Shown: positions 1-11,641 of the stretch, one piece after another
Numbering within the stretch: position 1 is the stretch's first letter
Layout of the letters: every line of letters begins with the position of its first letter
Assembly: GCA_010015655.1 (NCBI GenBank)
Contig: ML976656.1
Location: 514,165 to 578,164, forward strand
DNA length: 64,000 nucleotides
Direction: 5' to 3'
Source: Bimuria novae-zelandiae CBS 107.79
Taxonomy: Eukaryota > Ascomycota > Dothideomycetes > Pleosporales > Didymosphaeriaceae
Program-made: the position numbers and the translations under genes
Notes under the pieces: model-generated
The model's input: only the letters and a program-made list of their open reading frames with translations
Database searches by the model: none
What the model was told of the DNA's origin: nothing

Positions 1-1034
1 AGAGTAATATATCCCCCGCCGAGAATACATATGCGAGCAGCGACGTCGTGTTCCCGCCGTACAACCCTCAGTCGGTTTTCGAATGCAAATATGAGCTCGA
101 TTCATTGGCAGCTTTCCTGGAAGTCTCAGTCAACTACTATCAAGCTACAGGCGATGCAGATTTCTTTGGAAAGTTCCATTGGGTGGAAGCAATCGAGGCG
201 GTCCTCAAGGTCGCACAGGAGATGACGACTCCCACATACGGCGAAGATGGCAGGGTATTGGATAGCCCGTATACTTTCAGGCGCAACACTGACCGCGCAA
301 CGGAGACGTTCGCCAACGACGGACTTGGAAACCCAGTCGCAAACGGCACCGGCCTCATCAGGAGCGGGTTCCGACCCAGCGACGACGCTACCATCTACCA
401 GCTCTACATCCCTGCCAATATGATGTTCTCTGCGTACCTAAAACTGGCTGCTGAAATAATGGGTAAAATCAACAACTACACATCGGCGTCGCTCGTAGAC
501 CGAATGACGGGCCTCTCGGACTCCATACGTGAAGCCATTGAAACACACGGCACCACCAACCACCCAAAGTATGGTAAAATCTACGCTTTCGAGGCTGACG
601 GCTTCGGTTCCCACAACATCATGGACGACGCGAACATCCCCTCCCTCCTCTCCGCCCCTTTCAACGCCTACCCCGTTGACGAGGATACATACCGCAACAC
701 GCGCGCCCTCGTTCTCAGCGCCTCCAATTCATATTTTATGCGCGGTCCCGTGATCAACGCCGTCGGAGGCCCGCATCAGGGACCTGGCATGGCATGGCCC
801 ATGGCATCGATTGTTCGGATCCTGACGAGCGATGACGATGACGAGATCAAAGGAGAGCTGGGGCAGCTTGTGAGTAGCACGGCGGGCCTGGGTCTCGTGC
901 ATGAGAGCATCAACAGCTTCAATGAGTCAGACTGGACGCGGCAGTGGTTCAGCTGGGCGAATGGGCTGTTCGGACAAATGGTTCTGGACTTGGAAGAAAG
1001 GAAGCCGAATATTTTGAGTACGAGTTTTCAGTGA
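1..1034 (+). CDS. GH125 exo-alpha-1,6-mannosidase-like protein, C-terminal part (5' end outside window)
   Basis: The open frame enters from the left edge (codons start at position 3) and ends with TGA at 1032-1034, giving about 343 visible residues. The protein matches glycoside hydrolase family 125 (formerly DUF1237), whose members remove alpha-1,6-linked mannose. Seen directly: a FECKYELDSLAAF segment near the start, RSGFRPSDDA, then DANIPSLL and a GGPHQGPGMAWPM loop, all characteristic blocks of the (alpha/alpha)6 barrel, plus a C-terminal WFSWANGLFG. No stop or frameshift is visible. The family is usually about 500 residues, so roughly the first third lies outside the window, along with any signal peptide. 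The first ATG-like codon in this frame, a GTG at 48, is internal and not the real start. The family is fairly certain; cellular location cannot be judged. Confidence 0.9.
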   Translation, partial: SNISPAENTYASSDVVFPPYNPQSVFECKYELDSLAAFLEVSVNYYQATGDADFFGKFHWVEAIEAVLKVAQEMTTPTYGEDGRVLDSPYTFRRNTDRATETFANDGLGNPVANGTGLIRSGFRPSDDATIYQLYIPANMMFSAYLKLAAEIMGKINNYTSASLVDRMTGLSDSIREAIETHGTTNHPKYGKIYAFEADGFGSHNIMDDANIPSLLSAPFNAYPVDEDTYRNTRALVLSASNSYFMRGPVINAVGGPHQGPGMAWPMASIVRILTSDDDDEIKGELGQLVSSTAGLGLVHESINSFNESDWTRQWFSWANGLFGQMVLDLEERKPNILSTSFQ

Positions 1035-3774
1035 GGGCCAGGAGCAAAGAGAGTGCCGCTGTGTTGTACGTTGACTGGCCTTGTTAAATAATCGTATCCC
1101 CACGTTCCTTCACAATCTTTCCTAATATATCCAGCTGTCTTTAGTGTGCTAAGGTGTGTCAGCTGCGGGCGCGATGAACAGACTAGCAACGTTGTTCGGC
1201 ATGTTCGTGCCTATCTTGCACGCGTTTGGTTGAAGGTAGGGAAGGAGCGCCTATACGAGGAGCTCGTTTTTAGTGAGTCATATGCCAAGGTATTTCTAAT
1301 CTAACAGCTCCACACCACAACTCTTCAAAATAATAATAAAAAATACCAAATATTAAAGAAAAAAAAAAAAAAAAAAAAGCTCTAAATTGTCTCTTTTACC
1401 TCCTAGATTATTATAAATTATCATTGAAGATTATGGTTGTGGTGCAGCACTGTCACCTCGAAGATACCTTGGCTTATGACTCACTAAAAACGAGCTCCTC
1501 GTATGCGTGGGTTCGCACTGCACAGTGAGGGCAAATGCTGTGTCCAAGTGCTAGGTGGGCGTCGCCATCGCCACGGCATCCTGGCAGATGATCGCGACTA
1601 CATGCACAGCGTGGGATCACCCGACAACGCCTATCAAGATATCGCGCCCATGTCAACGATCAGGCTAGGGCAATCGGCCGTCGTGATGAAGCGTGCCATG
1701 CATGAGCATGCGGCGAAGGAAAACCTGCATATGCGAGCACATGCCTCGATGTGCTACATTGTGTTCGGCCGACACCTCTTCACATTCCCTAGCGGTGTGA
1801 AGGCACAGCTGATGGATTATCGCAGAGCCAGCTGAGCGTACAACTTGCCTATCCAGGTCACGAGCTGAATGTTTGATATGCAGGTCTATATAAGCGGCCA
1901 ACCAACGAGGTTCGGAATGCTTCTGCGACCGTGGAGGTTTTTGGTTGGTTGCCATCCGCGCCTGAGGCAGCCTGCCCAAGGCGTCGGCGCGTGTCACTCA
2001 AATGAATCGCGACACGACGGACGTAATTAACCAGGAAAAGGCTGCGATGATGAAGACGGCATGACGGAAGGCGATCACGTCTTCCGCGGAAATCTCGTAG
2101 GGGAGGCGACGTGCTCCACATTCACAACCCGAAATAACTGCGCCTTGTTACACGGCGGTTGTTCAGCGTGCGTGAATGCATGTTTCCTCGTGTTTGTTTC
2201 GCGATTCTAAAAAAGTTCGGAACATCGTGACCCTCTGGAACGGTGCGGAAGACCACTGTTGAAGGCGCACCTGCAGCGTGTAGCTCCCGACTGCGCCGCA
2301 GGCAGCGCTTACGGCCAGCGAGTGGGCATGAGGTTTGACAGCTTGGCCTGGGAGCGACCAGGACTGGTGGTTTCAGCTTGCACGAGAGAGCGGTTACACA
2401 TTGATTTGACGATTGATCGTATCAGCGGTCCAGCCCATGTCTCTGGTTCAGCGGGGAGCCGTTCGCATGGCCGCTCTCTGCTATGAAGAACAGGAGGACA
2501 GGTTGTAGGCTTGTAGCTACAGCAACAGCAGCAGCCGGAATGCGCGGCATTCAAAGGAACGTCCTCGCTTGCCAGAGTGGAACCGCTTCCGGGGCCGTTT
2601 TGGCTGGCTGCGTGAAGATCGCCGCCTGTCGCGTATGTAGGCGGGACAGGGGTTGCAGCTGGATCGCCCGTAAACCAGGAACGAGTCTCTCTCACACCTC
2701 GTGGAATGAAGCTGCGATGACAGCAAACTCTCGTTAGCTGCAGAGTGGCCATGGAACAGCCCCGCCGCCGCCTACTCTTGCTGCCGACTCATGCGGACGA
2801 ACCGACGGCCAACCTTCAGCGGGACGGCGAGATGGCAGCACATCTCCCCCCCTCTCGGCTGACGGTTGCGGCCAACGGCTGTTCGTTCGTCTGCTTTCCC
2901 CATATCAATACAGGATCTCATTTCACATCAAACTTTCTCCCTACTAGTGCTCAGCTAAAGTACTAAAGTACGAATGGCGCACGCCGTGGCTTCCCAATGC
3001 ACTAACAAGTAGGAACATCGACGGCGCCTTCCCAGCAATGCGACTGATAGGTACACCACAAACCCTACCCTGTCCTCTTTTCTTGCCTTCTTTCTCTACA
3101 CACCGATACTGAGCATCTGCTTTTTTTAACCACGCCCGCCGATTAGGTTTTGCAACGACCAATTCCCACAACTCTACGTTCTGCATTAAGCGCTGAGGCT
3201 GCTTCCACCTTCATCCAACACCCCCTCCCCCCTCCCCCCGCGCCAATTGGACCAATCTCAGGCCCGTCTATTTGCGGCTTAGACCTTGACAGCCTACACT
3301 GCAGCATCTTGCATCAAACATCTCTCTAGATAACTGCAATTCTCCGAGTGGGTCAAGACTGCGGCTTGCATTCACGTCGTCGACAAGGTTCTCAAACGCA
3401 GCCCTGTCCGTTTCAAGTTTCCAACCAAGCGCTATTGGACCGCATCGCCGTGCCAAACCAGTTGTCAGCCTTTTCAACTAATCAGCTTGAACCATTGGGT
3501 GCGATAAGTTCCTCTTTCGTCGAATTTCGTATAGTTATCCGGTACTAGCTGTTTTATTGCATACCGCGCGTATCTTCTTCCCAGGTTTGTCTGCAGCCAC
3601 CACCAAACACTATGCATGGACTAAGACAAACGCAGCAGGGTCAACACTATGGCCATCTAATTTGGACTACTGTCACAGCAGTTTCATGCCACGCGGTGGG
3701 CATGCTAGGATTCACACAAGACTTCGCCCCATCCCGCATCCTTTTCGCTTTAAGGCCCAGGGCCTCCCAACACT
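1035..3774. other. Intergenic region with one MITE and long 5' leader of the CBM48-like gene
   Basis: Apart from the foldback element at 1255-1502, I see no supported gene in this 2.7 kb. ORFs of 60-147 codons occur on both strands, but none has recognisable motifs or splice-linked partners. Position 1361-1378 is a poly-A run inside the MITE. From about 3200 the sequence is pyrimidine-rich, as expected for a fungal promoter and 5' UTR leading to the gene at 3775. Confidence 0.5.
1255..1502. mobile_element. Foldback MITE (TA target site) with RIP-like divergence
   Basis: The left arm 1254-1293 is the reverse complement of 1464-1503 with a single mismatch over 40 bp (arm begins TACGAGGAGCTCG). 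Beyond this the arms still pair to about 1322 and 1434, but most differences are C/T or G/A. The centre is AT-rich with an A-run. The outermost TA on each side fits a TA target-site duplication, as made by Tc1/mariner-class transposases. There is no coding capacity, so this is a non-autonomous element. The parent transposase is unknown. Confidence 0.75.
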
Positions 3775-5928
3775 ATGGGTTCCACCACGCTCTTTACCTT
3801 CCTGTTGTACGTGAATCCTCCCTGCCCGCTTATAACCTACTGCAGCGCTGACTTCACCTTTAGTGAGCATCCCACCCGAGTCCAAACTGTAGAGTTGCTC
3901 GGATCTTGGGACAATTTTTCAAAACCATACCAGCTACAACGTGACCGACGAAGAGGTCGCGGTGTCTGGTCAGGGTGTTACACTTTCGACAACATCATCT
4001 GTGACGGTGATCTCAAGAACGTCGGGGAGCGCAGAAGCGGAGCTCTCAGAATGGGCGGCACTTATTGGTACTATGTAAGCACATCATTCTCCGTCTTATC
4101 AGATAGATTAAGCGTGAACTTCCTGTGAGCGACATGTACAATAATTGCTACATTTGCTGACTTTGCATAGTACAACGTGGATGGAGATGAGCGTCATAAC
4201 CCCGCTGAACCATCAACGACCGTATGCCCTTTACTTCCGGGCCAACGATTAAACGTCCTGGACGTTCCTCGTGAATTTGGAAATCAACAAACCATGGATA
4301 GTGCGGACGCCTTCACCCGGAATCCCAAGGACAAGTTCTTGACACCAGTCCCACCCGTGCCTCCGAAGGTCCTACCCTCCCCTCGGGTAGGTGACTTTTG
4401 CAAGGAGCCTTATACCGTCCCCACCGTTTCCCTCACCACTCCAAGGTCTGCTACATATCCCTACACTACCCCAGCATACTCGCCCGGCTACGTACGACAT
4501 ACACGAAGTGCTTCCACTACGCCTGCGCTGTCTTCAACAGCACTGTTCGCGGATTTCAAAGGATTGAAAGAGAAGTTTGCGCGAAAGAGATCTGCTTCGC
4601 ATGCAAGGTCAGGGTCGAGGAACATCCACCATTTGGAGATAGGAGCGCCTACTCTCATCAGCACAACGGCTGACGAGGTGAATCTCGTGCCGCTAACATC
4701 GCTGCAACAAACTCTTGTGCCTTCGCTCTTGCCGACACCCCGGACATCCAGATCGCTACCTACCCCTACCGCACCACAAACGGCTACATCTTTGCCGGAG
4801 TCCGTAAGAGCCAAGTTGAGGGAGTTTTCACCTCTCGGCTCGCATCCTATTGACCCTGCTAAGAATCTGGACCCGTCTTCACTTTTCGCTGGTATGCCCG
4901 AGGACCATTATGGAAGGCGTCCCCGGTCACGATCAGACGTTGCTCCTACGACTGCGGGGTCACTATGTGCACCAGCAAGCCTCGTTCGGGCCAACTCCAC
5001 CGACTCCAGACGCATGAAACTCTTCTGCAACGAGCCATGGATATCGTCACCGAGGCTTCCCCGTCAGCATGAGATAGACCCTGAGGCTGCGGCAGAGGAT
5101 CCTACAACCGCTCCGGTACTTCAAAGACCTTCCGTCGCGCTCGAGCCTCTATCTGACAATGCACGTCCAACTTCGAGTCACGGTGGCGATCGTAGTTCGA
5201 GCTTACGAAACTCAGCGCTTGACAAGGACAAGGATCTACCCCCTCTACCGCGCTATCTCGTTCCCGCTCCACTATATGCATGCAGTAGTGCAAGCTCTAG
5301 CCCGAAGTTCCAGAGTGAGCCTGAAGAGCCTGAAGAGCCTGATTACGAGGAGATCCAAGTAGAGGAAACACGATTCCAGATACTTTCAGAACGCAAGGGT
5401 CATTTCTCGATTTACACGTCAGAGTCTGGTACCTTCAGCTCTCCTACGTCTGACGATGAAGATGTGTACTCGCCGACCTTCAGCTCCTGGACCAGCGAGT
5501 GCAGCGAGGCCGGCTCGCCGAACCGATACTCGTTATTCTCTATTAGCGACTACATACGCAGCCCTACCCGCGACTCTGCTTTCATCGAGGAGGCCTTTGA
5601 GGAGCAAGAGCAACAGCACAGCGCTGCTACCCAAAACGTCTCCCCATCACCCCCCAAGCTCGAAGAACTCCGCCTCTCGGCTTTCGGACCCAGCCTCTTC
5701 AACGTCGACATCCAACATGCAGACTCGGCGCCCCGCAGGAAGGCCGCGTGCTTCGGGCTGGGCTTCCAGAGCTACAAGCTCCCCGACGACGAAGCTGCAT
5801 CAAAGGTCACCGTCACGGAGCAGACCCTACATGCTCAGCCGGCGATACACGGCGACCGCGGTAGCTCTGCTAGTCATGCGGAGAAGCTCGTCAACGACTT
5901 TGGCTTCCTGGGCGATTCTGTCAAATGA
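3775..5928 (+). CDS. CBM48/AMPK-type glycogen-binding domain protein
   Basis: Proposed CDS is join(3775..3806, 3864..4074, 4171..5928), 666 residues. Intron 1 (57 bp, GTACGT...CTTTAG) restores the frame so that FLFEHPTRV follows the start; intron 2 (96 bp, GTAAGC...GCATAG) joins TYWYY to NVDGDERHNP. Residues ~8-115 look like an early-set carbohydrate-binding fold: VELLGSWDNF, a C-H/C-Y-x-F...IICDGD stretch, GGTYWYYY and CPLLPGQ. This matches fungal proteins commonly labelled CBM48 or glycoside hydrolase 13-like, although no catalytic domain follows. The remaining ~550 residues are low-complexity, rich in Ser/Pro with acidic patches, and probably disordered. Glycogen or starch binding is inferred from the fold. 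The start is chosen because it gives a short MGSTTLFTFLF leader, as in relatives; an upstream exon cannot be excluded. Confidence 0.75.
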
Positions 5929-6631
5929 TCGCTTCACTTTTCACTCGGAGCGCGCTCAGTTTCTCTTCGCAGTCCATATTCAGCGCTCTATTCCCCTTTC
6001 TTTGATGCAAAACCTTTTCTTGATATACCCATTTTCCCGGCTCAGCCTTTTTCATATCCATGGCTTTTGGGAGCAGCGGATACTGCGACGCTTTAGTTTC
6101 GTCATTGTAGCGATGTGGCATTTAGCGAGGCGTACTTTCTTTGATTTACTAGCGGGCATGGGTTTTGTAATCTTAGAGGATTGAGGGTGGCGAAATAGAC
6201 GGGGGAATACGTGGGATAGCGCGTATATCCATGGAGCAGATTTGCAGCTTAGATAGTAGCGCAGCGAAAGCAGAAGATTAAAGTTAAACATATCGAAGTC
6301 AACGTGCTCCTCTATTTCTATTCACTCCGTTCCAGATCTTGATGATCTCCGTATGCAAGGGGAGGGGGGCAGGTGTTTGAAAGCGGGAGAGGGGATAAGT
6401 CACGGTCAAAATCACATGGCTAGCTCGTCCTCGGGCCTGTGGAGCGCGTGGGTTGCCCCAGCGGAGTGTGGTGAGTGGGTCACAGCAATGCACTCAACTG
6501 TTTACACAAGTCTCTCAAAGCCATCATGAATTTGCACGTTAAAAGTTTTTGCTTTCCGTCCAGTCTACGCTAGCTCCCCACTGGGCGCCCAACACGTAGA
6601 CCTCGCACCGTAGCGAGCCCGTCCCATCCAC
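5929..6631. other. Convergent intergenic region
   Basis: This lies between the convergent CBM48-like and delta-COP genes and probably holds both 3' UTRs. I see no gene in it. Confidence 0.5.
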
Positions 6632-8317
6632 TTACACAATCTCGTACACATCCGCGACAGACTTGATGTCAGTGGTGAAGTTGATTTCCTGGTTCATAGA
6701 CAGCAGCGTGACAGAGGCAACCTGCGCAGAGCTTAGTATTGCTACATCACCTCTCAGAAGGAACACGCGACTTACGCTGACATCCACAAACGGGGTAGCT
6801 TTGCTAAAGCGGACCCTCATGGGGAAGAACTCGACGTCGCTGCCGGCCTGCGCCTCGAATTCGAAGCTGCCGGATGCGTGCTCCTCGTCGACGGTGCCGA
6901 TATTCCATTCGAGGGTGTCGCCGCTGACTTCATAGACGGAGTCGAACGAGGAGACGTTTGGCTCGTCGGTTTCGAACGGGATCGTGACGGTGACGTCCTT
7001 GAGGGCGTCCGCGCCCGTGAGCTCGTATTCGACCGTGATGTTGAACATGTTTCCGGAATCCTCGACCCAGACGCGGAACGTGATGGGCGGGTCGGACACG
7101 TCGTCGGGCTTGGGCGCGAGCTTCCACTTCATGACGCCGATGCCCATGTTCGAGGGGAAGCCCTTGGTGGTGTCGGCGAGCTGGATGACCTGGCCGTTGC
7201 GGAAGGCGGCCTTGTCGACTTTGGGGTGCGTCATTAGCTGGGCGCCGCGGGTCTCGCCTGCTTGGAGGTCGAGCTTCACTTGTGTGAGGGCGGGGTCGGT
7301 AATCTTGAGCTGCATTTCTCCCTTGACTTCAAACGACTTCAACAGGCCTTCACGATCCAGGCGGGCTGAGATGGACTCGTTGGTGGTGATGTGCACGCCT
7401 TCGCGGTCTGTAGAGGTGGATTGACGGGCGCTCGCGGGCGCTGCGGCGGGAGCGGAGGGCTTGGGCGAGACGAGGGGTTCGCTTTCGGGGGGGAGGTCGC
7501 CCGCGACTTGTTCGAAGATGTTCGACGTGGTCTTTTTCTTGCCGAGCTGCATGCCCTTCTTGCCCAGTGCCAGCGGCTTGCTCGTCTTCTTTTTCTCCGC
7601 TTCGTACGAATCGTATGTGTCTGGCACTGTGGCGGGCGCGCTGGGCGTGTACGTAGGGTATTGAGGCGTACGGGGCCCGCTGCCCATGCCACCACCCATT
7701 CCTCCTCCCATGCCGCCTCCCATTCCCCGCGAGGACCTCGACATCTCCTTGCGCTGCAGTTCGAGCTGCTTGGCTTTTCGTTTGCGCTCTTCGGTCGCCT
7801 CCAGTTCTTTGTTCCGCGCAATGATCTCCTGGATCCTCTCCTCGTGACTCTCCATCTCCAGGAAAGTCTTGATCTGAGACAGAGTCAAGTTTTCCCTATA
7901 GCCCAGTGTGACGATCTCGTCGAACGCCCCCAAGAGCTCAAACGCATTCTTCAGGATCTCGCGCTCGTCGAGCGACTTGCATAATGAGGATACGACCTGG
8001 GCGAACAGGTGCAGCGTGTTGATGTCTTGCAGGATGTTGGATTGCAGGTTGGTGATGAGCACCATGTAGAGCTCGTCGAGGGGCTGGTACACGTAGCGCA
8101 CGTTGTCCTGCTCGACCGTGGTGTGTTGTGAAGCGCCGTCTGCGAGCTTGGGGAAGGATGCGAGAAGGGCTTCGATACGTGAGCGCTGCATCTCCCGGAA
8201 CTGGCGCGAGAGGACAGCCTTCCCGCCGCGGGTGCATATCGACGCTGCGAGGACAACCTGCAGTGGTCAACAGTAAGCTATGGACGACATGAAGGAGGAA
8301 TTGGGCCACGGTACCAT
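6632..8317 (-). CDS. RET2: Coatomer delta subunit (delta-COP)
   Basis: CDS is complement join(6632..6721, 6776..8257, 8315..8317), 524 residues. Delta-COP is the medium-chain subunit of the COPI coat, which drives Golgi-to-ER retrograde vesicle traffic. The first coding exon is only the ATG (8315-8317). A 57-bp intron follows, and exon 2 opens with VVLAASICTRGGKAVLSRQF, the family N-terminus. A 54-bp intron (6722-6775, GTAAGT...GCAG) keeps frame even if unspliced but is needed for FVDVSVASVTLL continuity. Residues 1-~140 form the longin-like domain (YQPLDELYMVLITN). A charged linker with KRKAKQLE and a GMGG repeat follows, then from ~280 the mu-homology domain (GVHITTNESI..., KWKLAPKPDD). It shares a divergent ~850-bp region with the gene at 9165. 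Identification is secure. Confidence 0.95.
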
Positions 8318-9164
8318 GATGCAGGAGGTGCAAGAAGTAAAACTGAATCTGTTTGCAGCGTATGTCCCAGAGGTTGCGTGCGCGCTCGACTGGAGCTCCT
8401 TTGGTCGGTGGTGCTGGATGGAGGGGAGGGGTCCACAATCTCGAAATTAAGAATCCCAGAATGCCAATCGCACGGAAGAGGAAAGAGAATGACGAGAAGC
8501 GTTGCAGGGCAACTAGGCTCTCCGAATACTGTGTGCGAAACAAGGCTTCCGTGTCCTTTGCGCTCGAGCTGCTGGCTCGCTGGACCAATGTGCAAGTCCG
8601 CGATGTCCAGGTGTTAATTGCATCACGTGATCGCACCTGCCTAAACTGTTTCGGCGGCCGGAGCTTCCACACTAAAGTTAAAGCAACCCTTTCTGCCCTC
8701 TTTCTCCTAACCATACGCCCGCTTTCGACCCAGCTTCACCGTCCGAACCGCCATTTGCGTCTCGGAGATATTCATAATTCTCACTTCACTTGGATTCTCA
8801 CCTCTGACCGTGCGAGACTCGAGCCGTCACCCTGTGACTTCCGCTTTTGTTGGTACGGCACTTGCAGCTCGACCCTTGGCGCGACTGGTCCACCTTTGTC
8901 TCCGCCTTATAGAAAACTATTTCCACCCTTTACTACCCACACCTGCGACCCAATACAGATCTACTCTACACGACGCGCACGTCGCGATGCTTCCTTAGAG
9001 CCTACTATCAACCCCACTTACACTTCACACGCTCCCTGCGCCATACGCGTTCGCCTCCCTCACCACGTGTGTGACTCGCGCTCGCCCGCTGCGGCGCGCC
9101 CTTACCAACCTTCGACTAACAAATACTTGCACCTCGGCCAACCAGTCTGGCTGTAGTATCATAT
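8318..9164. other. Divergent promoter region
   Basis: This separates the start of delta-COP (minus) from the acidic protein gene (plus) and should hold both promoters. CT-rich stretches occur from 8690 to 9150. The ORFs here (for example 8353-9156) have no protein-like features. Confidence 0.5.
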
Positions 9165-11641
9165 ATGTCTACCGCTGCTCTTTCCGCTCCTCACTTAGAG
9201 ATCACCGCGCCCGATACCATGGACCTTCATTCTGATAGCGGCCTCGACTTCGGCGACGGCGACGGCGACGGCGACATTGACCTGGACCAGCGCTCTACAG
9301 GCGGGGTAGACGATGACGTTTCTCTCCGCGACGCTGCGACGGGTGCTGGTCAAGACATGCAAACGTTGTCGGGAGATCAGGACGACTTCATGGCGGACAA
9401 TGAAGACTTGATAGAGGAAGACGTCGTGGTCGAAGATGTTCAGGTATCTGAAGAACCTGAAGTAGCCGTTCCCGAGGAAGACCTTATCGACTATTCAGAC
9501 GAAGAAGATGCTGCAGCGGACGAGACTCATCTTGTCGTTGATACGCCCCAAAATGACGTCCAGAACAACGCTATGGTTATCGGAGATGACGACGAGGAGA
9601 GGTCAATTGTGGTTGAACCGGTTCAACTTGACGAGCATGCAAGAGAAGATGCGACGGTATCACAACCTGTGGACGATGCGCAAGGTCAGGGTGATATGAT
9701 CCCTGTTCAAGAGCAAGATCCGTATTCCGTACAGCACTCTGGTGAACAAGCCGCCTCGGAGGAGCATGGCCAATCACAAGAAGATGTGCATGTTGAAGCA
9801 GAAGCCTCTGGCGATGACTCCCACAGTCACGAGCGGAAGATAAGTGCTGCCGCCATCGACCACTCGACCGATACAAGCACCGGAAATGTGGCTATCGAGC
9901 AGAGTGGTCAAGATGTCCAAGACAACAATTTCCACCCAGTCAACGTGCACTTCAATGGGCACGATTACTGGCTGTTCAAGCATCACGACTACGAAGGTAG
10001 TGGCGATTATCTTCTCGAGGACGAATCGTTCTTCACTCAGCCGGTCCACATGGTCATTGACGCTTGCCGAGAGGCCCTTCAAAGTCTCGGTAAGGTTGTG
10101 TCTAATGACGTTGAGCTAGGCTTTTGTTTGGATAGCCTCCACAACGTCGAGTTGTACGAGGAACATCCGACGTGCCGCTTCTTCAATCTGAATGATATCC
10201 TTCGTGTGTATCTGCAGCTCTACGCCCAAGACGGGATCACTGACCCTGAGTACTTCTGCATTACCCTCCTGTCTCGCCCACGACTTACCTCACTACTTGC
10301 TGAGCTAACCAAAGCCGCTACTGAGGGTATTGGCTATTCGGGCCTAGAGAGTGCGATTACGTCTGGACAAACTGCCTTCAGTGCACATTTCTCTCACGAT
10401 TCACCCGCGCAGGACCATAGATCATGGGACGAGGCCGATGAAGAGGAAGCGCAAGCAGTGCAGAGCGACCACGAGGCTGCTGAGCAAGACGAGCGAGGAG
10501 GCGAGCGAGAAGGCGAACATCAAGAGGACCACGAGCGGGCTAATGGAGACCATCATGAGCAGCGAGAAGAGGAACAAGAGCACGTCGAAGTGGTGCACCA
10601 AGAGGAGCATGACGAGCAAGTCTCGGAGAATGCAGCTGACAAAGCCGAAGAAGAAGCAGCTGAAGTCGTAGCGTCTAACAACGACGTCTCTGCCAATGAT
10701 CCGATAGCCAAGACGGACGGGCATGTGGAGCAGTCCGCTGGTAACACTGCCACTCCGGAACAGGACCCACAGAATCTTGAAGAGGATCTCCTTGATTATA
10801 GTGACGATGAGTACAATGAGGAGCCTGACAAGGAAGTCCAGACGACCCAAGCTTCCTCGGAATCTGCAACCATCCAAGGCGACGAGCCGCCACAAGCACG
10901 TGGCCAGCTCGAAGACGAAGTTCCAGAGGAGCAGCAAAGCGAACACGCTGATGATTCCAAATACGATGATGGTGCTGAGCACGCTGCAGGTGCTGAACAA
11001 GTTGTGCCTGATGGGCAAGCAGGCCTCAGTGACGAGACATTCGCAGAGTACGAAGGTCATGAATACTCATACGGCGAGTACGACGGCCAAGATTATGGCG
11101 AAGAATACGAAGGAGAGTATGGGCAAGAATACAACGACGGCCAAGATTTCGAAGACTACCCAGCGTACGATGACGCGCAAGGCAACGATGAGAACACTAA
11201 CTATCACGATGACCTCGGACAGCAGCCCGCGGATCACGTCGATGATCCCCAAGTAACCGCTGGAACAAACTCCAGCGAACCTGCTGCCGTAGAAGATCCC
11301 GTTCAGGCACCCAAGGACCTCTTGGGCTTGGATGATGCAGCTGCGGCTCGACTAGCAGTAGAGAAGCAACACGCCGCAGAGGACGAAATAGGGTACTCTG
11401 ACGAAGAGGACGGCTCGGTCAGTCAAGCTCTGGTCGCCGCGTCTGGGGCTGCAGACACCGTTGCCGCTTCGTCTTCTGAACTTCAAAATCTGTCTCCACA
11501 GGGACAGAAGAGAACAATCGACGAGGTTGGCAATGATCAGGTGGACGCAACCCAATCAGCAGGTATGGCTCACTGCAAGCGCCGGAAATTGCAACACGGT
11601 ACTAACTCACGATTCCAGATGCGAAGCGACCTCGAGTGTAG
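9165..11641 (+). CDS. Conserved acidic fungal protein of unknown function
   Basis: CDS is join(9165..11562, 11619..11641), 806 residues. The last intron (11563-11618, 56 bp, GTATGG...TACTAAC...CCAG) replaces a nonsense-looking tail by ...QSADAKRPRV and a stop, a plausible basic nuclear-localisation end. Most of the protein is Asp/Glu/Gln-rich and probably disordered. One folded segment stands out at residues ~253-400 (FHPVNVHFNGHDYWLF, a SGDYLLED turn, VELYEEH, LLAELTKAA), which resembles uncharacterised proteins conserved in filamentous ascomycetes. Three near-identical acidic motifs (DYSDEED-like) occur at residues ~105-115, ~538-550 and ~735-747. I do not recognise a named family. A nuclear role is only a guess from composition and the KRPRV end. 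Confidence 0.8.
9254..9277 (+). repeat. (GACGGC)n hexanucleotide repeat in coding sequence
   Basis: Four imperfect GACGGC units encode a DGDGDGD run near residue 32 of the acidic protein. The frame is kept. Confidence 0.8.

Noticed and set aside
1361..1378. A-run as a possible retroposed poly-A tail
   Set aside because: It lies in the middle of the symmetrical foldback element, not at an insertion end.
7391..7984. 197-codon plus-strand ORF opposite delta-COP
   Set aside because: Antisense shadow of a well-identified gene, Arg/Leu-rich and without motifs.
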